From contig QDFQ01000005.1 of NCBI GenBank assembly GCA_003075315.1, positions 124,001 to 188,000 on the forward strand: DNA of 64,000 nucleotides, in the 5' to 3' direction. The DNA is from Arthrobacter sp. TPD3018. GTDB lineage: Bacteria > Pseudomonadota > Alphaproteobacteria > Sphingomonadales > Sphingomonadaceae. The translations under genes and the position numbers were made by a program. Every line of letters starts with the position of its first letter. The stretch's first letter is position 1. Positions 10,589 through 19,361 of this stretch are shown here, piece by piece. The notes beneath the pieces are model-generated. The model saw only the letters and a program-made list of their open reading frames with translations. It was not told where the DNA came from and did not search any database.

Positions 10589-11716
10589 ATGCCTCTCTAC
10601 CTCAACGACGAACAGACGATGCTGCGCGATACGGCGAAGGACTTCGTCGCCGAACATGCGCCCGTCAGCCACCTGCGTGCGCTTCGCGATGCGAATGACA
10701 CCACCGGCTTTTCACGCGATCTGTGGAAGCAATTTGCCGAAATGGGCCTGAACGGCGTGCTGGTGCCCGAGGCGCAGGGCGGCCTAGGCCTGGGCCATGT
10801 CGAAGCGGGCGTGGTCCTGGAAGAGATCGGGCGCAACCTGTCCCCCTCCCCCTTCCTGGCCACCGCGGTTGCGGCGGTCGAGGCGCTGAAGGGCAGCGCG
10901 CAGGCGGAACGCTGGTTCCCCGGCATCGTCTCAGGCGACACGATCGCCGCGCTGGCGATCGACGAAGGCCCCAAGCATCGCGACCGGATCGGCATGACCG
11001 CCGAACGCGCCGGCAACGGCTTTCGCCTGAACGGTGCCAAGCAGTTCGTCACGCATGGCCATGTCGCCGACCTGCTGATCGTCGCGGCGCGCACCGGCGG
11101 GTCGGCGGAGGATGCGGATGGCGTGACGCTGTTCGCGGTGCCGCGCGATGCCGCAGGGCTGACGGCGTCGCCCGAACGGCTGGCCGACTCGAGCCTCGCC
11201 GCGCGGATGACGTTCGACGGGGTCACCGTCGATGCCGATGCGGTGATCGGTGAGGTTGATGGCGGACGCGGCGGGCTGGATCGGCTGCTGCGTGCCGGCC
11301 GGACGGGCGCGTCCGCCGAGATGCTGGGCGTCGCGGGCGGCGCGATGGACATGACCGTCGGCTATCTGAAGGAACGCAAGCAGTTCGGCACGCTGATCGG
11401 CAGCTTCCAGGCGCTGCAGCACCGCGCCGCGCACCTCTACAGCGAGCTGGAGGTCGCCCGCGCCGCGGTGCTGAAGGCGCAGCAACTGCTTGACGCCGGA
11501 TCGGATGAGGCGGACGAGGCGGTGTCGGTCGCCAAGGCGATGACCGGCTTGGCGACGACGCTCAGCGTTCAGGAAGGTGTTCAGATGCACGGCGGCATCG
11601 GCATGACCGACGAATATGACATCGGCTTCTTCATGAAGCGGGCCCGGGTGCTTGCCGAAATGTTCGGCGACACCGGCTTCCACGCCGACCGGCTGGCGCG
11701 CGCGGCAGGCTATTGA
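10589..11716 (+). CDS. acyl-CoA dehydrogenase, small partner of a pair
   Basis: A 375-residue acyl-CoA dehydrogenase-like protein. It has the helical N-terminal domain, a beta domain (LNGAKQFVTHGHVADLLIV), and the C-terminal helices with KERKQFGTLIGSFQALQHR and MHGGIGMTDEYDIGFFMKR. Unlike its partner it ends in AEMFGDTGFHADRLARAAGY and lacks the E-G-x-x-E-I-Q type segment that carries or borders the catalytic base in many family members. That asymmetry is typical of one subunit of heterotetrameric acyl-CoA dehydrogenases. The ATG at 10589 follows GGAG; the upstream in-frame extension would be translated from the REP element and was rejected. Confidence 0.88.
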   Translation: MPLYLNDEQTMLRDTAKDFVAEHAPVSHLRALRDANDTTGFSRDLWKQFAEMGLNGVLVPEAQGGLGLGHVEAGVVLEEIGRNLSPSPFLATAVAAVEALKGSAQAERWFPGIVSGDTIAALAIDEGPKHRDRIGMTAERAGNGFRLNGAKQFVTHGHVADLLIVAARTGGSAEDADGVTLFAVPRDAAGLTASPERLADSSLAARMTFDGVTVDADAVIGEVDGGRGGLDRLLRAGRTGASAEMLGVAGGAMDMTVGYLKERKQFGTLIGSFQALQHRAAHLYSELEVARAAVLKAQQLLDAGSDEADEAVSVAKAMTGLATTLSVQEGVQMHGGIGMTDEYDIGFFMKRARVLAEMFGDTGFHADRLARAAGY

Positions 11717-12624
11717 TGGGCGACCAAGCCACCACCGAACACCGCGAGCGGACGCCGGAGGAACTGGCGGCGATGCTCGTCACGCTGCTCGACGTCGAGA
11801 CGCTCGATACCGATCTGTACCGCGGCCCCCGCCAGCCGGGTGGCCGCGGGCGGGTGTTCGGCGGTCAGGTGATCGCGCAGGCGTTGCAGGCGGCGCAGCG
11901 GTCGGTCGAGGGCAAGGACGCGCATTCGCTCCACGCCTATTTCATGCGGCCGGGCGACGAGAATTACCCGATCGTGTATCAGGTGACGCGCGACTTCGAC
12001 GGCAAGAGCTTCGCGACCCGCCGGGTGGTGGCGATGCAGCAGGGCCAGCCGATCCTGACGATGACCGCCTCGTTCCAGACGCCCGAGGACGGCCTGCACC
12101 ATCAGGACGCGATGCCCGACGTGCCGGCACCGGAGACGCTGAAGTCGGAACGCGAGCTGCGCCTCGCCGTTGCGGATAAGGTGCCGGAGAAGTTTCGGGA
12201 TTTCTTCACGCGGCGGCAGAATGCGATCGAGATGCGCCCGCTGTATCCGCGCAGCTGGTTCCTGCCGGAGAAGCGCGCACCGAACAACGCCGCCTGGTTC
12301 CGCACCGCCGCGCCGATCGGCGACGATCCGGCACTGCATCGCGCGGCCCTCGCCTATGCCTCCGACATGGCGTTGATGGCGACGAGCATGATGCCGCACG
12401 GCGTCAACTGGCTGATGCCCGAGATGCAGACCGCGAGCCTGGACCATGCCCTGTGGATCCACGAGCCGTTCCACGCGGACGAATGGCTGCTCTACGTCAC
12501 CGACAGCCCCTGGGCGGGCCATGCACGCGGCATGAACCGCGGCAGTATCTTCACTCAGGATGGTCGGCTGGTGGCGAGCGTCGCGCAGGAGGGGTTGATC
12601 CGCAGGCGCGCGCCGAAAGCCTGA
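11716..12624 (+). CDS. acyl-CoA thioesterase II (TesB-like)
   Basis: A 302-residue double-hotdog thioesterase that should hydrolyse acyl-CoAs to free acid and CoA. Conserved TesB stretches are GGRGRVFGGQVIAQAL and HSLHAYFMRPGD in the first hotdog, and YASDMALMATSM, SLDHALWIH and VASVAQEGLIR in the second, which hold the Asp, Ser/Thr and Gln active-site positions known from E. coli TesB. The ATG at 11716 overlaps the TGA of the preceding acyl-CoA dehydrogenase gene by one base, so it is translationally coupled to it. Confidence 0.93.
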   Translation: MGDQATTEHRERTPEELAAMLVTLLDVETLDTDLYRGPRQPGGRGRVFGGQVIAQALQAAQRSVEGKDAHSLHAYFMRPGDENYPIVYQVTRDFDGKSFATRRVVAMQQGQPILTMTASFQTPEDGLHHQDAMPDVPAPETLKSERELRLAVADKVPEKFRDFFTRRQNAIEMRPLYPRSWFLPEKRAPNNAAWFRTAAPIGDDPALHRAALAYASDMALMATSMMPHGVNWLMPEMQTASLDHALWIHEPFHADEWLLYVTDSPWAGHARGMNRGSIFTQDGRLVASVAQEGLIRRRAPKA

Positions 12625-12653
12625 GTTGCGCATACGTATATCGGCGTAAAAGC

Positions 12654-12730
12654 CGTCATTGCGAGCGCAGCGCGGCAATCCAGAGTCGGATCAGGACGCC
12701 CTGGATTGCTTCGCTTCGCTCGCAATGACG
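12654..12730. repeat. REP-like inverted repeat, family C
   Basis: Ends are CGTCATTGCGAGCGCAGCGC and the inverse CTTCGCTCGCAATGACG. This is the common CGTCATTGCGAG-type bacterial intergenic palindrome. It sits between converging genes (thioesterase + and TonB-C protein -), where it could terminate both transcripts. It is the only copy of this family in the window. Confidence 0.85.
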
Positions 12731-12735
12731 ACCGA

Positions 12736-13845
12736 TCAGTCGGGCGGAGGCACCTGAGCAGCGGTTGGATTGGATGCGCCCGGCTTGCGGATGACGTAGC
12801 GCACGCGTTCGATGCAGCCGACATAGCCGGGGCCGGGCTTGAAGGTCGCGCTGCGCAGCATGTTTTCAGCGGCCGCGCCGAAATCGGCGGTCGGTTCGGC
12901 AGCCTGTGCATGGACATTGCCGATCGCGCCCCAGGGCGCGACGTCGAAGGTCACCATCGCCCAGCCTTCGATGCTGCGCGTGTTGTAGTTGGCCGGATAG
13001 ACGAGCTGCGGTTGCCGGTCCCAGACATGCTCGCGCGGACAGGTCGTCGCGGCAGGGCGCCAGGCATCTTCCTCGGGCGCAGGCGGTGCGGGCAGCGGGG
13101 TGGGTGACTTGAAATAGCCGAAGGTGCAGGCCTTGTGCGCGCCCTTTTCGAAGCGCGAGCGCGCCACCGCCTCGCGCCCTGCCCCGTCGAGCGGCGCCGT
13201 GCCGCTGCTGTCGAGCGTGCGGATCGCCTTGGGCTTGCCATCGCCCGACAGGTCGAAGCCGATCAGCGTCCAGCTGACATAGCCCGGCTGATCGGGCAAC
13301 GCCTTGAAATCCGGAAAGGCACGCAGCAGCGCCTGCGGCGCCGGATCGCCGCAATCGCCGCCGGCATGGATGCGATCCCAGATGCTGCGCGGCGGCGCGG
13401 TGCGCGGGGTCATGAAGGTCGCAATGACATCGTGTAGCGGCGCACCCGCAACCGAGCTGACATCGGGTGTGAAGGTGACGACGCAGCCCGTTCGCGCAGC
13501 ACCCGCGGCGAAACGGGTCGCCGCGAGCGCCGGGGCAATATCCTCGCTATCCTGCAGATAGGCATTGCCGCGGCGCGTGATCGACAGCGGTCGGCCGCTG
13601 GCGTCGATCCGGAAGTCGAATGTCGCGGAGGCGCGGCCGTTGCCGTTCCAATAGAGGACGGCCCGGCGCGGTTCGGCGACCATGACCGGAGGCTGGCTGC
13701 CCCCGTCGCGGCACAGCACCGGGCTCATCGTCCAGTGGAGCAGCCATTGCCCCGACTCCGGCGCGCGCGGGACGGACGGCACCGAAATGATCGGTGGGGG
13801 AGCGGCCTGCGGGGCGGCGAGAGCGGCGGCGAGGATCAGTAGCAT
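12736..13845 (-). CDS. secreted protein with TonB C-terminal-like domain
   Basis: A 369-residue protein with an N-terminal signal peptide (MLLILAAALAAPQAA). The last ~90 residues resemble the TonB_C fold (YPANYNTRSIEGWAMVTFD ... MLRSATFKPGPGY), and the first third holds a related-looking segment (ATFDFRIDASGRPLSI). Annotation pipelines often call this family energy transducer TonB, but there is no membrane anchor and no long Pro-rich periplasmic linker, so a true ExbB/ExbD-coupled TonB is unlikely. Four or more cysteines in the mature part may form disulfides. Its role is unknown; it is not obviously linked to the flanking acyl-CoA genes. Confidence 0.7.
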   Translation of the reverse strand: MLLILAAALAAPQAAPPPIISVPSVPRAPESGQWLLHWTMSPVLCRDGGSQPPVMVAEPRRAVLYWNGNGRASATFDFRIDASGRPLSITRRGNAYLQDSEDIAPALAATRFAAGAARTGCVVTFTPDVSSVAGAPLHDVIATFMTPRTAPPRSIWDRIHAGGDCGDPAPQALLRAFPDFKALPDQPGYVSWTLIGFDLSGDGKPKAIRTLDSSGTAPLDGAGREAVARSRFEKGAHKACTFGYFKSPTPLPAPPAPEEDAWRPAATTCPREHVWDRQPQLVYPANYNTRSIEGWAMVTFDVAPWGAIGNVHAQAAEPTADFGAAAENMLRSATFKPGPGYVGCIERVRYVIRKPGASNPTAAQVPPPD

Positions 13846-13881
13846 GTCCGCATCCTGCGCGCGCCGCGTGACGGCATCAAG

Positions 13882-14682
13882 TCAGACCGCGGTCTTGCCA
13901 TATTCCTGGCGCGTGACGGGATGGCTGGAAGACAGCCCACCGTCGACCGCCAGCGCCTGCCCGTTGACGTAGCTGGCATCGTCGGAGGCGAGGAACAGCG
14001 CAACCTTGGCCAGCTCTTCCGGCTGCGCGCCGCGCCGCAGGGGGTTGAGGCGGCCGACGCGGTCCATCTTGCCCGCCTCTCGCGCATAATCGAATGTCGG
14101 CTTGGTCATGCCGGTTTCGGTGAGGCCGGGGCAGATGGCATTGACGCGGACGTTACTGCCCGACAGCTGCTGCGCGGCGACCGCGGCGAGGTTGATGACG
14201 CCTGCCTTCGATGCCGAATAGGCAGGCGAGCCCGCGCCCGAGCGGATGCCGGCGACGCTGGCGGTCAGCACGATCGCCCCGCCTCCCCGGCTCGCGATCT
14301 TGGGTGCGGCGTGCTTGATGGCGAGGAACGGGCCGATCAGGTTGACGCGCAGCACGTCGGTGATCAGCGCGACGTCGGTGTCGAAGATGTTGGCCATGCC
14401 GCCCGAAATGCCGGCGTTGGCGAACATGATGTCGAGGCCGCCGAAGCGTTCGCAGGCGAGGTCGATCGCGCGGACGACGTCGGCTTCGCTGCCGGCGTCG
14501 ATGCGCAATGCCTCTGCCGTGCCGCCGGCCCGACGGATCGCATCTGCCGTGGCGTCGGCGCCGTCGGTGAGGTCAGCGACAAGCACGCGGCCGCCCTCCG
14601 CCGCAAAGGCCATAGCGGCGGCACGACCGATGCCGCTGCCGGCACCCGTCACGATGATCGATTTGTCGGTGAAGCGGGCCAT
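13882..14682 (-). CDS. SDR family oxidoreductase
   Basis: A 266-residue classical short-chain dehydrogenase/reductase. The Rossmann glycine motif is TGAGSGIG (residues 12-19), followed by D37 for NAD specificity (VLVADL), the NAG motif (FANAG), catalytic S142, Y155 and K159 (YSASK), and a PG motif after the active site (CPGLTETGM). It would interconvert a secondary alcohol and a ketone, probably with NAD(H). Its ATG overlaps the stop of the upstream SDR by one base, so the two are one transcription unit with the phosphotransferase gene further upstream. Confidence 0.9.
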   Translation of the reverse strand: MARFTDKSIIVTGAGSGIGRAAAMAFAAEGGRVLVADLTDGADATADAIRRAGGTAEALRIDAGSEADVVRAIDLACERFGGLDIMFANAGISGGMANIFDTDVALITDVLRVNLIGPFLAIKHAAPKIASRGGGAIVLTASVAGIRSGAGSPAYSASKAGVINLAAVAAQQLSGSNVRVNAICPGLTETGMTKPTFDYAREAGKMDRVGRLNPLRRGAQPEELAKVALFLASDDASYVNGQALAVDGGLSSSHPVTRQEYGKTAV

Positions 14683-15446
14683 CAGATCGTCACCCCGCCA
14701 TCGACGACCATCGCCTGCCCGGTCATGTAGCGGCTGGCGTCGGACGCGAGATAGACGACCGCACCGGCGATATCGATGGGATCGCCCAGACGTCGCAAGG
14801 GCGTATGGCGGCTGGAGCGCGTTTCCGCCTCCGGTGTGTCCCATAGGGCGCGGGCGAAGTCGGTCTTGATCAGGCCGGGCGCGATGCAATTCACGCGGAC
14901 GTTGTCGGGGCCGTATTCGACCGCATAATTGCGGGCGAGCTGGAAGTCCGCCGCCTTGGATACGTTATACGCGCCGATGACGTCCGAGCCTTTCAGGCCG
15001 CCGATCGACGAGACGATGACGATCGAGCCATCGCGTCGTTCGCGCATGTCGGGTGCCACCATCTGGATCAGCCAGTGGTTCGACAGGATGTTGTTGTCGA
15101 GGATCTTGCGGAACTGGTCGTCGGCGATGCCGGCGAGCGGGCCGTAATAGGGGTTGGACGCGGCATTGCAGACCAGCACGTCGATCTGCCCCCAGGCCGC
15201 GCGCGTCTGGTCCACCAGCGCCTGCAAGGCGGCCTTGTCGGAGATGCTGGCAGCGATGGCGATCGCCCGTCCTTCCCCGAACTCTGCATTGATCTCGGCT
15301 GCGACGGCGTCGCAGGCGTCCTGCTTGCGGCTGGAGATGACGACACGCGCGCCGGCGCGGGCGAGCTCGATCGCGCTCGCCTTGCCGATGCCGCGGCTGG
15401 AGCCGGTGACGATGGCGACTTTGCCGGTAAGGTCGAACAGCGACAT
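14682..15446 (-). CDS. SDR family oxidoreductase
   Basis: A 254-residue classical SDR with TGSSRGIG (residues 14-21), NAAS in place of the usual NNAG (residues 94-97), catalytic serine near 146-147, Y160 and K164 (YNVSK). SSR after the second strand (VVISSRK) suggests NADP preference. The start at 15446 (MSLFDLTGK) was chosen because it begins exactly at the Rossmann fold; a longer frame from 15476 lacks support. It is coupled to the following SDR and lies downstream of the APH-fold kinase gene. Confidence 0.9.
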   Translation of the reverse strand: MSLFDLTGKVAIVTGSSRGIGKASAIELARAGARVVISSRKQDACDAVAAEINAEFGEGRAIAIAASISDKAALQALVDQTRAAWGQIDVLVCNAASNPYYGPLAGIADDQFRKILDNNILSNHWLIQMVAPDMRERRDGSIVIVSSIGGLKGSDVIGAYNVSKAADFQLARNYAVEYGPDNVRVNCIAPGLIKTDFARALWDTPEAETRSSRHTPLRRLGDPIDIAGAVVYLASDASRYMTGQAMVVDGGVTI

Positions 15447-15533
15447 GGAGGCCCTTTCAAAAGTCCTAAAAGTCACACGAAAGCATATCTCGCACCTAAC
15501 ACTTGATGCGAGATATGATGCCTAACGCATTGT

Positions 15534-16586
15534 TTATGCTCCAGCCGCTTGCGCGAAGTGCCAGCTTGCCGCGGCGAGGCGATGGACCTGCGCCGCCGAT
15601 CGTTCCGCCTGCGCACTCGACGCAGTGCCATCGACGATCCGCTTCTTGATGCCCTGGACGATGCCGGTCAGGCGGAAGAGGTTGTAGGCGAAATACCAGT
15701 TGAGATCGGGCACGCCGTCGCGCCCCGTGCGGGCACAATAGCGGTCCACCATCTGCTCGATCGTCGGGATGCCAGTGTCGGGGCCGGTCTGCCCCTTCAC
15801 GCCTGATCGGCCTTCGGGTTCGGTCACCCAGCTCATCAGGAAATAGCTGAAATCGGCGAGCGGATCGCCGAGCGTCGATAGCTCCCAGTCGAGCACCGCG
15901 ATGACGCGGGGTTCGTCTGCCGCGAAGATCATGTTGTCGATGCGGTAATCACCGTGGACGATCGACGTGCGCGTCTGGTCCGGCACCGTGCGCGGCAGGA
16001 AGTCGATGAGCTTCTCCACCTCCGGCATGTGTTCGGTTTCGCTGGCGCGATATTGCTTGGTCCAGCGTTCGACCTGGCGGGCGAAGTAATTGCCCGGCTT
16101 GCCATAATCACCGAGGCCCGCGGCGACGTGATCGGTGTTGTGCAGGTCGGCGAGCGTATCGACCATCGCATTGTAGATGCCGGTGCGCTGCTCGGGCGTA
16201 TAGTCCGGCAAGGTGCCGTCCCACAGGTTGCGCCCGTCGGCGAGACCCATGACGTAGAACATCGCGCCGATGACGCTGTCGTCGGTACACAGGCCATAGG
16301 GCTTCGCGACCGGAAAGCCGGTCGGGTACAGGCCGGCGATCAGGCGATATTCGCGATCGACCGCATGGGCGGAGGGGAGCAGCGGGCCGAACGGCTTGCG
16401 GCGCAGGACATAGGCGCCCGACGGGCTGTCGATGCGATAGGTTGGGTTGGACTGGCCGCCGGCGAATTTGGCGTAGGTGAGCGGGCCGGTGAAGCCGGCG
16501 ACGTTCGCCTCCATCCAGCGGGTGAGGTTCGCCTCGTCGAGCCGGTCCTTGTCGGCGACGGCGATGGTGCCGGGGGGTGTGGTCAT
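15534..16586 (-). CDS. APH-fold phosphotransferase, ACAD10/11 kinase-domain type
   Basis: A 350-residue kinase of the aminoglycoside phosphotransferase fold. It has the ATP-binding lobe (FAGGQSNPTYRI and YVLRRKPFG), the catalytic loop IVHGDYRIDNMIF and the metal-binding segment VLDWELSTLGDPLADFSYF. This branch is the one fused to acyl-CoA dehydrogenase in mammalian ACAD10/ACAD11 and related to LvaA, and those kinases phosphorylate 4-hydroxyacyl-CoAs. The ATG at 16586 follows a strong GGAGGAGGG ribosome site on the minus strand. The gene lies two genes downstream of an ACAD11-like dehydrogenase, so the two may act in sequence. Drug resistance is an unlikely role. Confidence 0.85.
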   Translation of the reverse strand: MTTPPGTIAVADKDRLDEANLTRWMEANVAGFTGPLTYAKFAGGQSNPTYRIDSPSGAYVLRRKPFGPLLPSAHAVDREYRLIAGLYPTGFPVAKPYGLCTDDSVIGAMFYVMGLADGRNLWDGTLPDYTPEQRTGIYNAMVDTLADLHNTDHVAAGLGDYGKPGNYFARQVERWTKQYRASETEHMPEVEKLIDFLPRTVPDQTRTSIVHGDYRIDNMIFAADEPRVIAVLDWELSTLGDPLADFSYFLMSWVTEPEGRSGVKGQTGPDTGIPTIEQMVDRYCARTGRDGVPDLNWYFAYNLFRLTGIVQGIKKRIVDGTASSAQAERSAAQVHRLAAASWHFAQAAGA

Positions 16587-16608
16587 GCGGCCCTCCTCCA
16601 ACCACAGC

Positions 16609-16703
16609 CGTCATTCCCGCGAAGGCGGGAATCCATAACCGTGGCGCCGATGGTGGAGCCGCAACGGTAGCGCGTCTGGATTCCCGCCTTCGCGGGAATG
16701 ACG
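16609..16703. repeat. REP-like inverted repeat, family A
   Basis: Ends CGTCATTCCCGCGAAGGCGG and the inverse ...CCTTCGCGGGAATGACG around a core resembling the copies at 7848-7942 and 45789-45883. It separates the kinase gene from the alcohol dehydrogenase gene, both read leftward. Confidence 0.88.
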
Positions 16704-16731
16704 GAGGAGGGAAAAGCGGTCATCGCACCCC

Positions 16732-17814
16732 TCACGCGAACGTGATCACGCTGCGGGTGGCGTCACCCTTGCGCAGTTCGTCGAAGGCGTCGTTGATCCG
16801 CTCCAGCGGCATGCGCTCGGCGATGATCGTGTCGAGGTCGAGGCTCCCGCGCATATAGAAATCCACCAATCGCGGAATATCGACGGGGAAGCGGTTGCTG
16901 CCCATCAGGCCGCCCTGCAGCTTCTTGCCCGACAGCAGGTCGATCGCGGACAGGCCGACCTTCTCCGACGGTGGCAGCATGCCGAGGATCGTCGCGGTGC
17001 CGCCGCGGCGCAGGACCTTGACCGCGGTGGCGGCGCTCTGCGGGCGGCCGACCGCCTCGATCGCGTGGTGGACGCCGCCACGCGTGATCTCGACGACCTC
17101 GTCCGCCGCGGTGTCCGACAGTGCGTCGATACTGTGGGTCGCACCGAGCTTTTCGGCGAGCGCGCGCTTTTCCGGTATGGGATCGAGCGCGATGATCTTG
17201 CCCGCGCCGGCGATCTTGGCGGCGTTCACCGCGGCAAGGCCGATGCCGCCGCAACCAACGACGCACACCGTTTCGCCGGGCGTGACATCGGTGGTGTTGA
17301 ACACCGCCCCGGCGCCCGTCGTCACCGCGCAGCCGATCAGCGCGGCGCGATCCATCGGCATCTCCCGGTCGATCGCGACGCAGGCATGCTCGTGGACGAG
17401 CATCATCTCGGCATAGGCCGACAGGTTGAGCATCTGGGCGACCGGCTGGCCGTTGAGGGTGAGGCGCGGCGCGGCGCCTTTGGGCCGGCGGACGCCCGCG
17501 TCGACGCACAGGAACATGCGACCCGTGACGCAGAATTCGCAATGGCCGCAGAAGGCGCTGAGGCAGGTGACGACATGGTCGCCGACCTTCACGGTGCGCA
17601 CCTCGCTGCCCACCGCCTCCACCACGCCTGCGGCCTCGTGCCCCGGGATGGTCGGGAGCGCGTGGGGGTAGATGCCATCGACGAAATGCAGGTCGGATCG
17701 GCAGACGCCGACGGCGACGGTGCGGATCAGGACTTCGTGCGGGGCCGGATCGGCGACGGCGACGTCCTCGATACGGAGCGGGGTCTTGGGTTCGAAGAGG
17801 ACGGCGGCTTTCAT
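16732..17814 (-). CDS. zinc-dependent alcohol dehydrogenase
   Basis: A 360-residue medium-chain dehydrogenase. Catalytic zinc ligands are likely C38 (VGVCRSD) and H59-E60 (PGHEAAG) with a third Cys in LIGCAVTTGAG; the structural zinc site is C89, C92, C95 and C103 (CGHCEFC then FLC). The NAD-binding motif is VVGCGGIGLAAV. The family oxidises alcohols to aldehydes and includes class III and aryl-alcohol enzymes. It lies between the ACAD11-like dehydrogenase and the kinase in the same direction, so a hydroxylated intermediate of that route is a plausible substrate. Confidence 0.92.
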   Translation of the reverse strand: MKAAVLFEPKTPLRIEDVAVADPAPHEVLIRTVAVGVCRSDLHFVDGIYPHALPTIPGHEAAGVVEAVGSEVRTVKVGDHVVTCLSAFCGHCEFCVTGRMFLCVDAGVRRPKGAAPRLTLNGQPVAQMLNLSAYAEMMLVHEHACVAIDREMPMDRAALIGCAVTTGAGAVFNTTDVTPGETVCVVGCGGIGLAAVNAAKIAGAGKIIALDPIPEKRALAEKLGATHSIDALSDTAADEVVEITRGGVHHAIEAVGRPQSAATAVKVLRRGGTATILGMLPPSEKVGLSAIDLLSGKKLQGGLMGSNRFPVDIPRLVDFYMRGSLDLDTIIAERMPLERINDAFDELRKGDATRSVITFA

Positions 17815-17840
17815 GGGATGGTCCTGATCTTCGGATGAAA

Positions 17841-17924
17841 CGTCACCCCAGCGCAGGCTGGGGTCTGTCTGTGGCGCAACGCAGCGCCCCCAACCACGAG
17901 ACCCCAGCCTTCGCTGGGGTGACG
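17841..17924. repeat. REP-like inverted repeat, family B
   Basis: Begins CGTCACCCCAGCGCAGGCTG and ends CCTTCGCTGGGGTGACG, matching the ends of the copy at 10498-10577 with a different core. It lies between the ACAD11-like gene and the alcohol dehydrogenase gene. Confidence 0.87.
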
Positions 17925-17942
17925 GCTTGGGGATGGCGCCGA

Positions 17943-19205
17943 TCAGCGCGCGGGGCGCTCCGCAGCATAGTCGCCGTATTTGCCGAATTCGGCGCGGGCG
18001 ATGGCGCGGTTGTGAACCTCGTCCGGCCCGTCGGCGAAGCGGAGCGTGCGCAGTGCCGCCCAGGCGTGGGCGAGATGAAAGTCCTGGCTGACGCCACCGC
18101 CGCCATGCGCCTGGATCGCGTCGTCGAGGATCTGCAGCGCCATCGTCGGCGCGGCGACCTTGATCATCGCGATCTCGAGCTGCGCGGCCTTATTGCCCGC
18201 CTTGTCCATCATGTCGGCGGCCTTCAGGCACAGCAGGCGCGTCATTTCGATGTCGATACGCGCCTTGGCGATCCGCTGTTCCCACACCGAATGATCGGCG
18301 ATGCGCTTGCCGAACGCGACGCGGCTGAGCAGCCGCTTGGCCATCGCCTCGATCCCCGTTTCCGCGACGCCGATGGTGCGCATGCAATGGTGGATGCGGC
18401 CCGGCCCGAGGCGCCCTTGGGCGATCTCGAAGCCGCGGCCTTCGCCCAGCAGCACGTTCTCGACCGGCACGCGCACGTCCTTCATCACCACCTCGCCATG
18501 GCCGTGCGGCGCATGGTCGTAGCCATAGACGGTCAGCATACGCTCGATGGTGACGCCGGGGGCGTCCATCGGCATCAGGATCATGCTCTGCTGCTGGTGG
18601 CGCTTGGCCGATGTGTCGGTCTTGCCCATCACGATCGCGACCTTGCAGCGCGGGTCACCGACGCCCGACGACCACCATTTGCGGCCGTTGATGACGTAGT
18701 GATCGCCGTCGCGGACCATCGAGGTTTCGATGTTGGTCGCGTCGGACGAGGCGACGGCGGGTTCGGTCATCAGAAAGGCGGAGCGGATCTCGCCGTTCAT
18801 CAGCGGCCGCAGCCATTGGTCCTTCTGCTCGCGCGTGCCGTAGCGGTGGAAGACCTCCATGTTGCCGGTGTCGGGCGCGGAGCAGTTGAACACCTCCGAC
18901 GCCCAGCCGATCTTGCCCATTTCCTCGGCGCACAGGGCATATTCCAAGTTGGTGAGCTGCGTGCCTTCGAACTCGAACGTGTCATCGACATGCGTCTGCC
19001 CCGAGTTGGGCGGCATGAAGAAATTCCAGAGGCCGGCGGCCTTCGCCTTCGCCTTACACTCCTCGATGACCGGAATCACCTTCCAGCGCTCGCCTTCATG
19101 TTCCTGCGCGTCATGTTCGGCCTGGCGAGGGCGGATTTCCGAATCGATGAACTGGCGGACGCGGTCGCGGAAATAGGTTTCCCGCTCGCTCAGGGTGAAG
19201 TCCAT
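17943..19205 (-). CDS. acyl-CoA dehydrogenase, ACAD10/11 type
   Basis: A 420-residue acyl-CoA dehydrogenase that differs from the other four in the window and matches the ACAD10/11 subgroup. Hallmarks are [63 protein letters not shown] and [15 protein letters not shown]. In mammalian ACAD11 this domain eliminates phosphate from 4-phosphoacyl-CoA after the kinase domain acts. The start at 19205 (MDFTLSERE) follows GGAGAG at good spacing. It leads a leftward gene set with the alcohol dehydrogenase, APH-fold kinase and two SDRs, divergent from the double TetR gene. Confidence 0.9.
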   Translation of the reverse strand: MDFTLSERETYFRDRVRQFIDSEIRPRQAEHDAQEHEGERWKVIPVIEECKAKAKAAGLWNFFMPPNSGQTHVDDTFEFEGTQLTNLEYALCAEEMGKIGWASEVFNCSAPDTGNMEVFHRYGTREQKDQWLRPLMNGEIRSAFLMTEPAVASSDATNIETSMVRDGDHYVINGRKWWSSGVGDPRCKVAIVMGKTDTSAKRHQQQSMILMPMDAPGVTIERMLTVYGYDHAPHGHGEVVMKDVRVPVENVLLGEGRGFEIAQGRLGPGRIHHCMRTIGVAETGIEAMAKRLLSRVAFGKRIADHSVWEQRIAKARIDIEMTRLLCLKAADMMDKAGNKAAQLEIAMIKVAAPTMALQILDDAIQAHGGGGVSQDFHLAHAWAALRTLRFADGPDEVHNRAIARAEFGKYGDYAAERPAR

Positions 19206-19246
19206 GGGGCGTCTCTCCAACGTATGTTTGGCAGAGGTCTAGGCCG

Positions 19247-19262
19247 TACCGTACATTCGGTA
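19247..19262. promoter_or_regulatory. candidate TetR operator palindrome
   Basis: TACCG (19247-19251) and CGGTA (19258-19262) form a 5-base inverted repeat with a 6-base spacer, centred between the divergent ACAD11-like and double-TetR genes. TetR family members usually bind short palindromes in such divergent promoters. The match is short, so this is only a candidate. Confidence 0.35.
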
Positions 19263-19361
19263 AAGTCCCATCCGCCCGCTTCCGATGGCTTTTTCACGCC
19301 TGACGCCCGACAGCCCAAGAAAACACTGTTTCTTCGAAAGCGGCATTGATAGACTGGACTG

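Noticed and set aside
12736..13845. True TonB energy transducer.
   Set aside because: There is a cleavable signal peptide but no membrane anchor or long proline linker, and no exbB/exbD nearby.
15534..16586. Aminoglycoside resistance kinase.
   Set aside because: The APH fold is present, but the sequence type and acyl-CoA neighbours fit the ACAD10/11 kinase branch.
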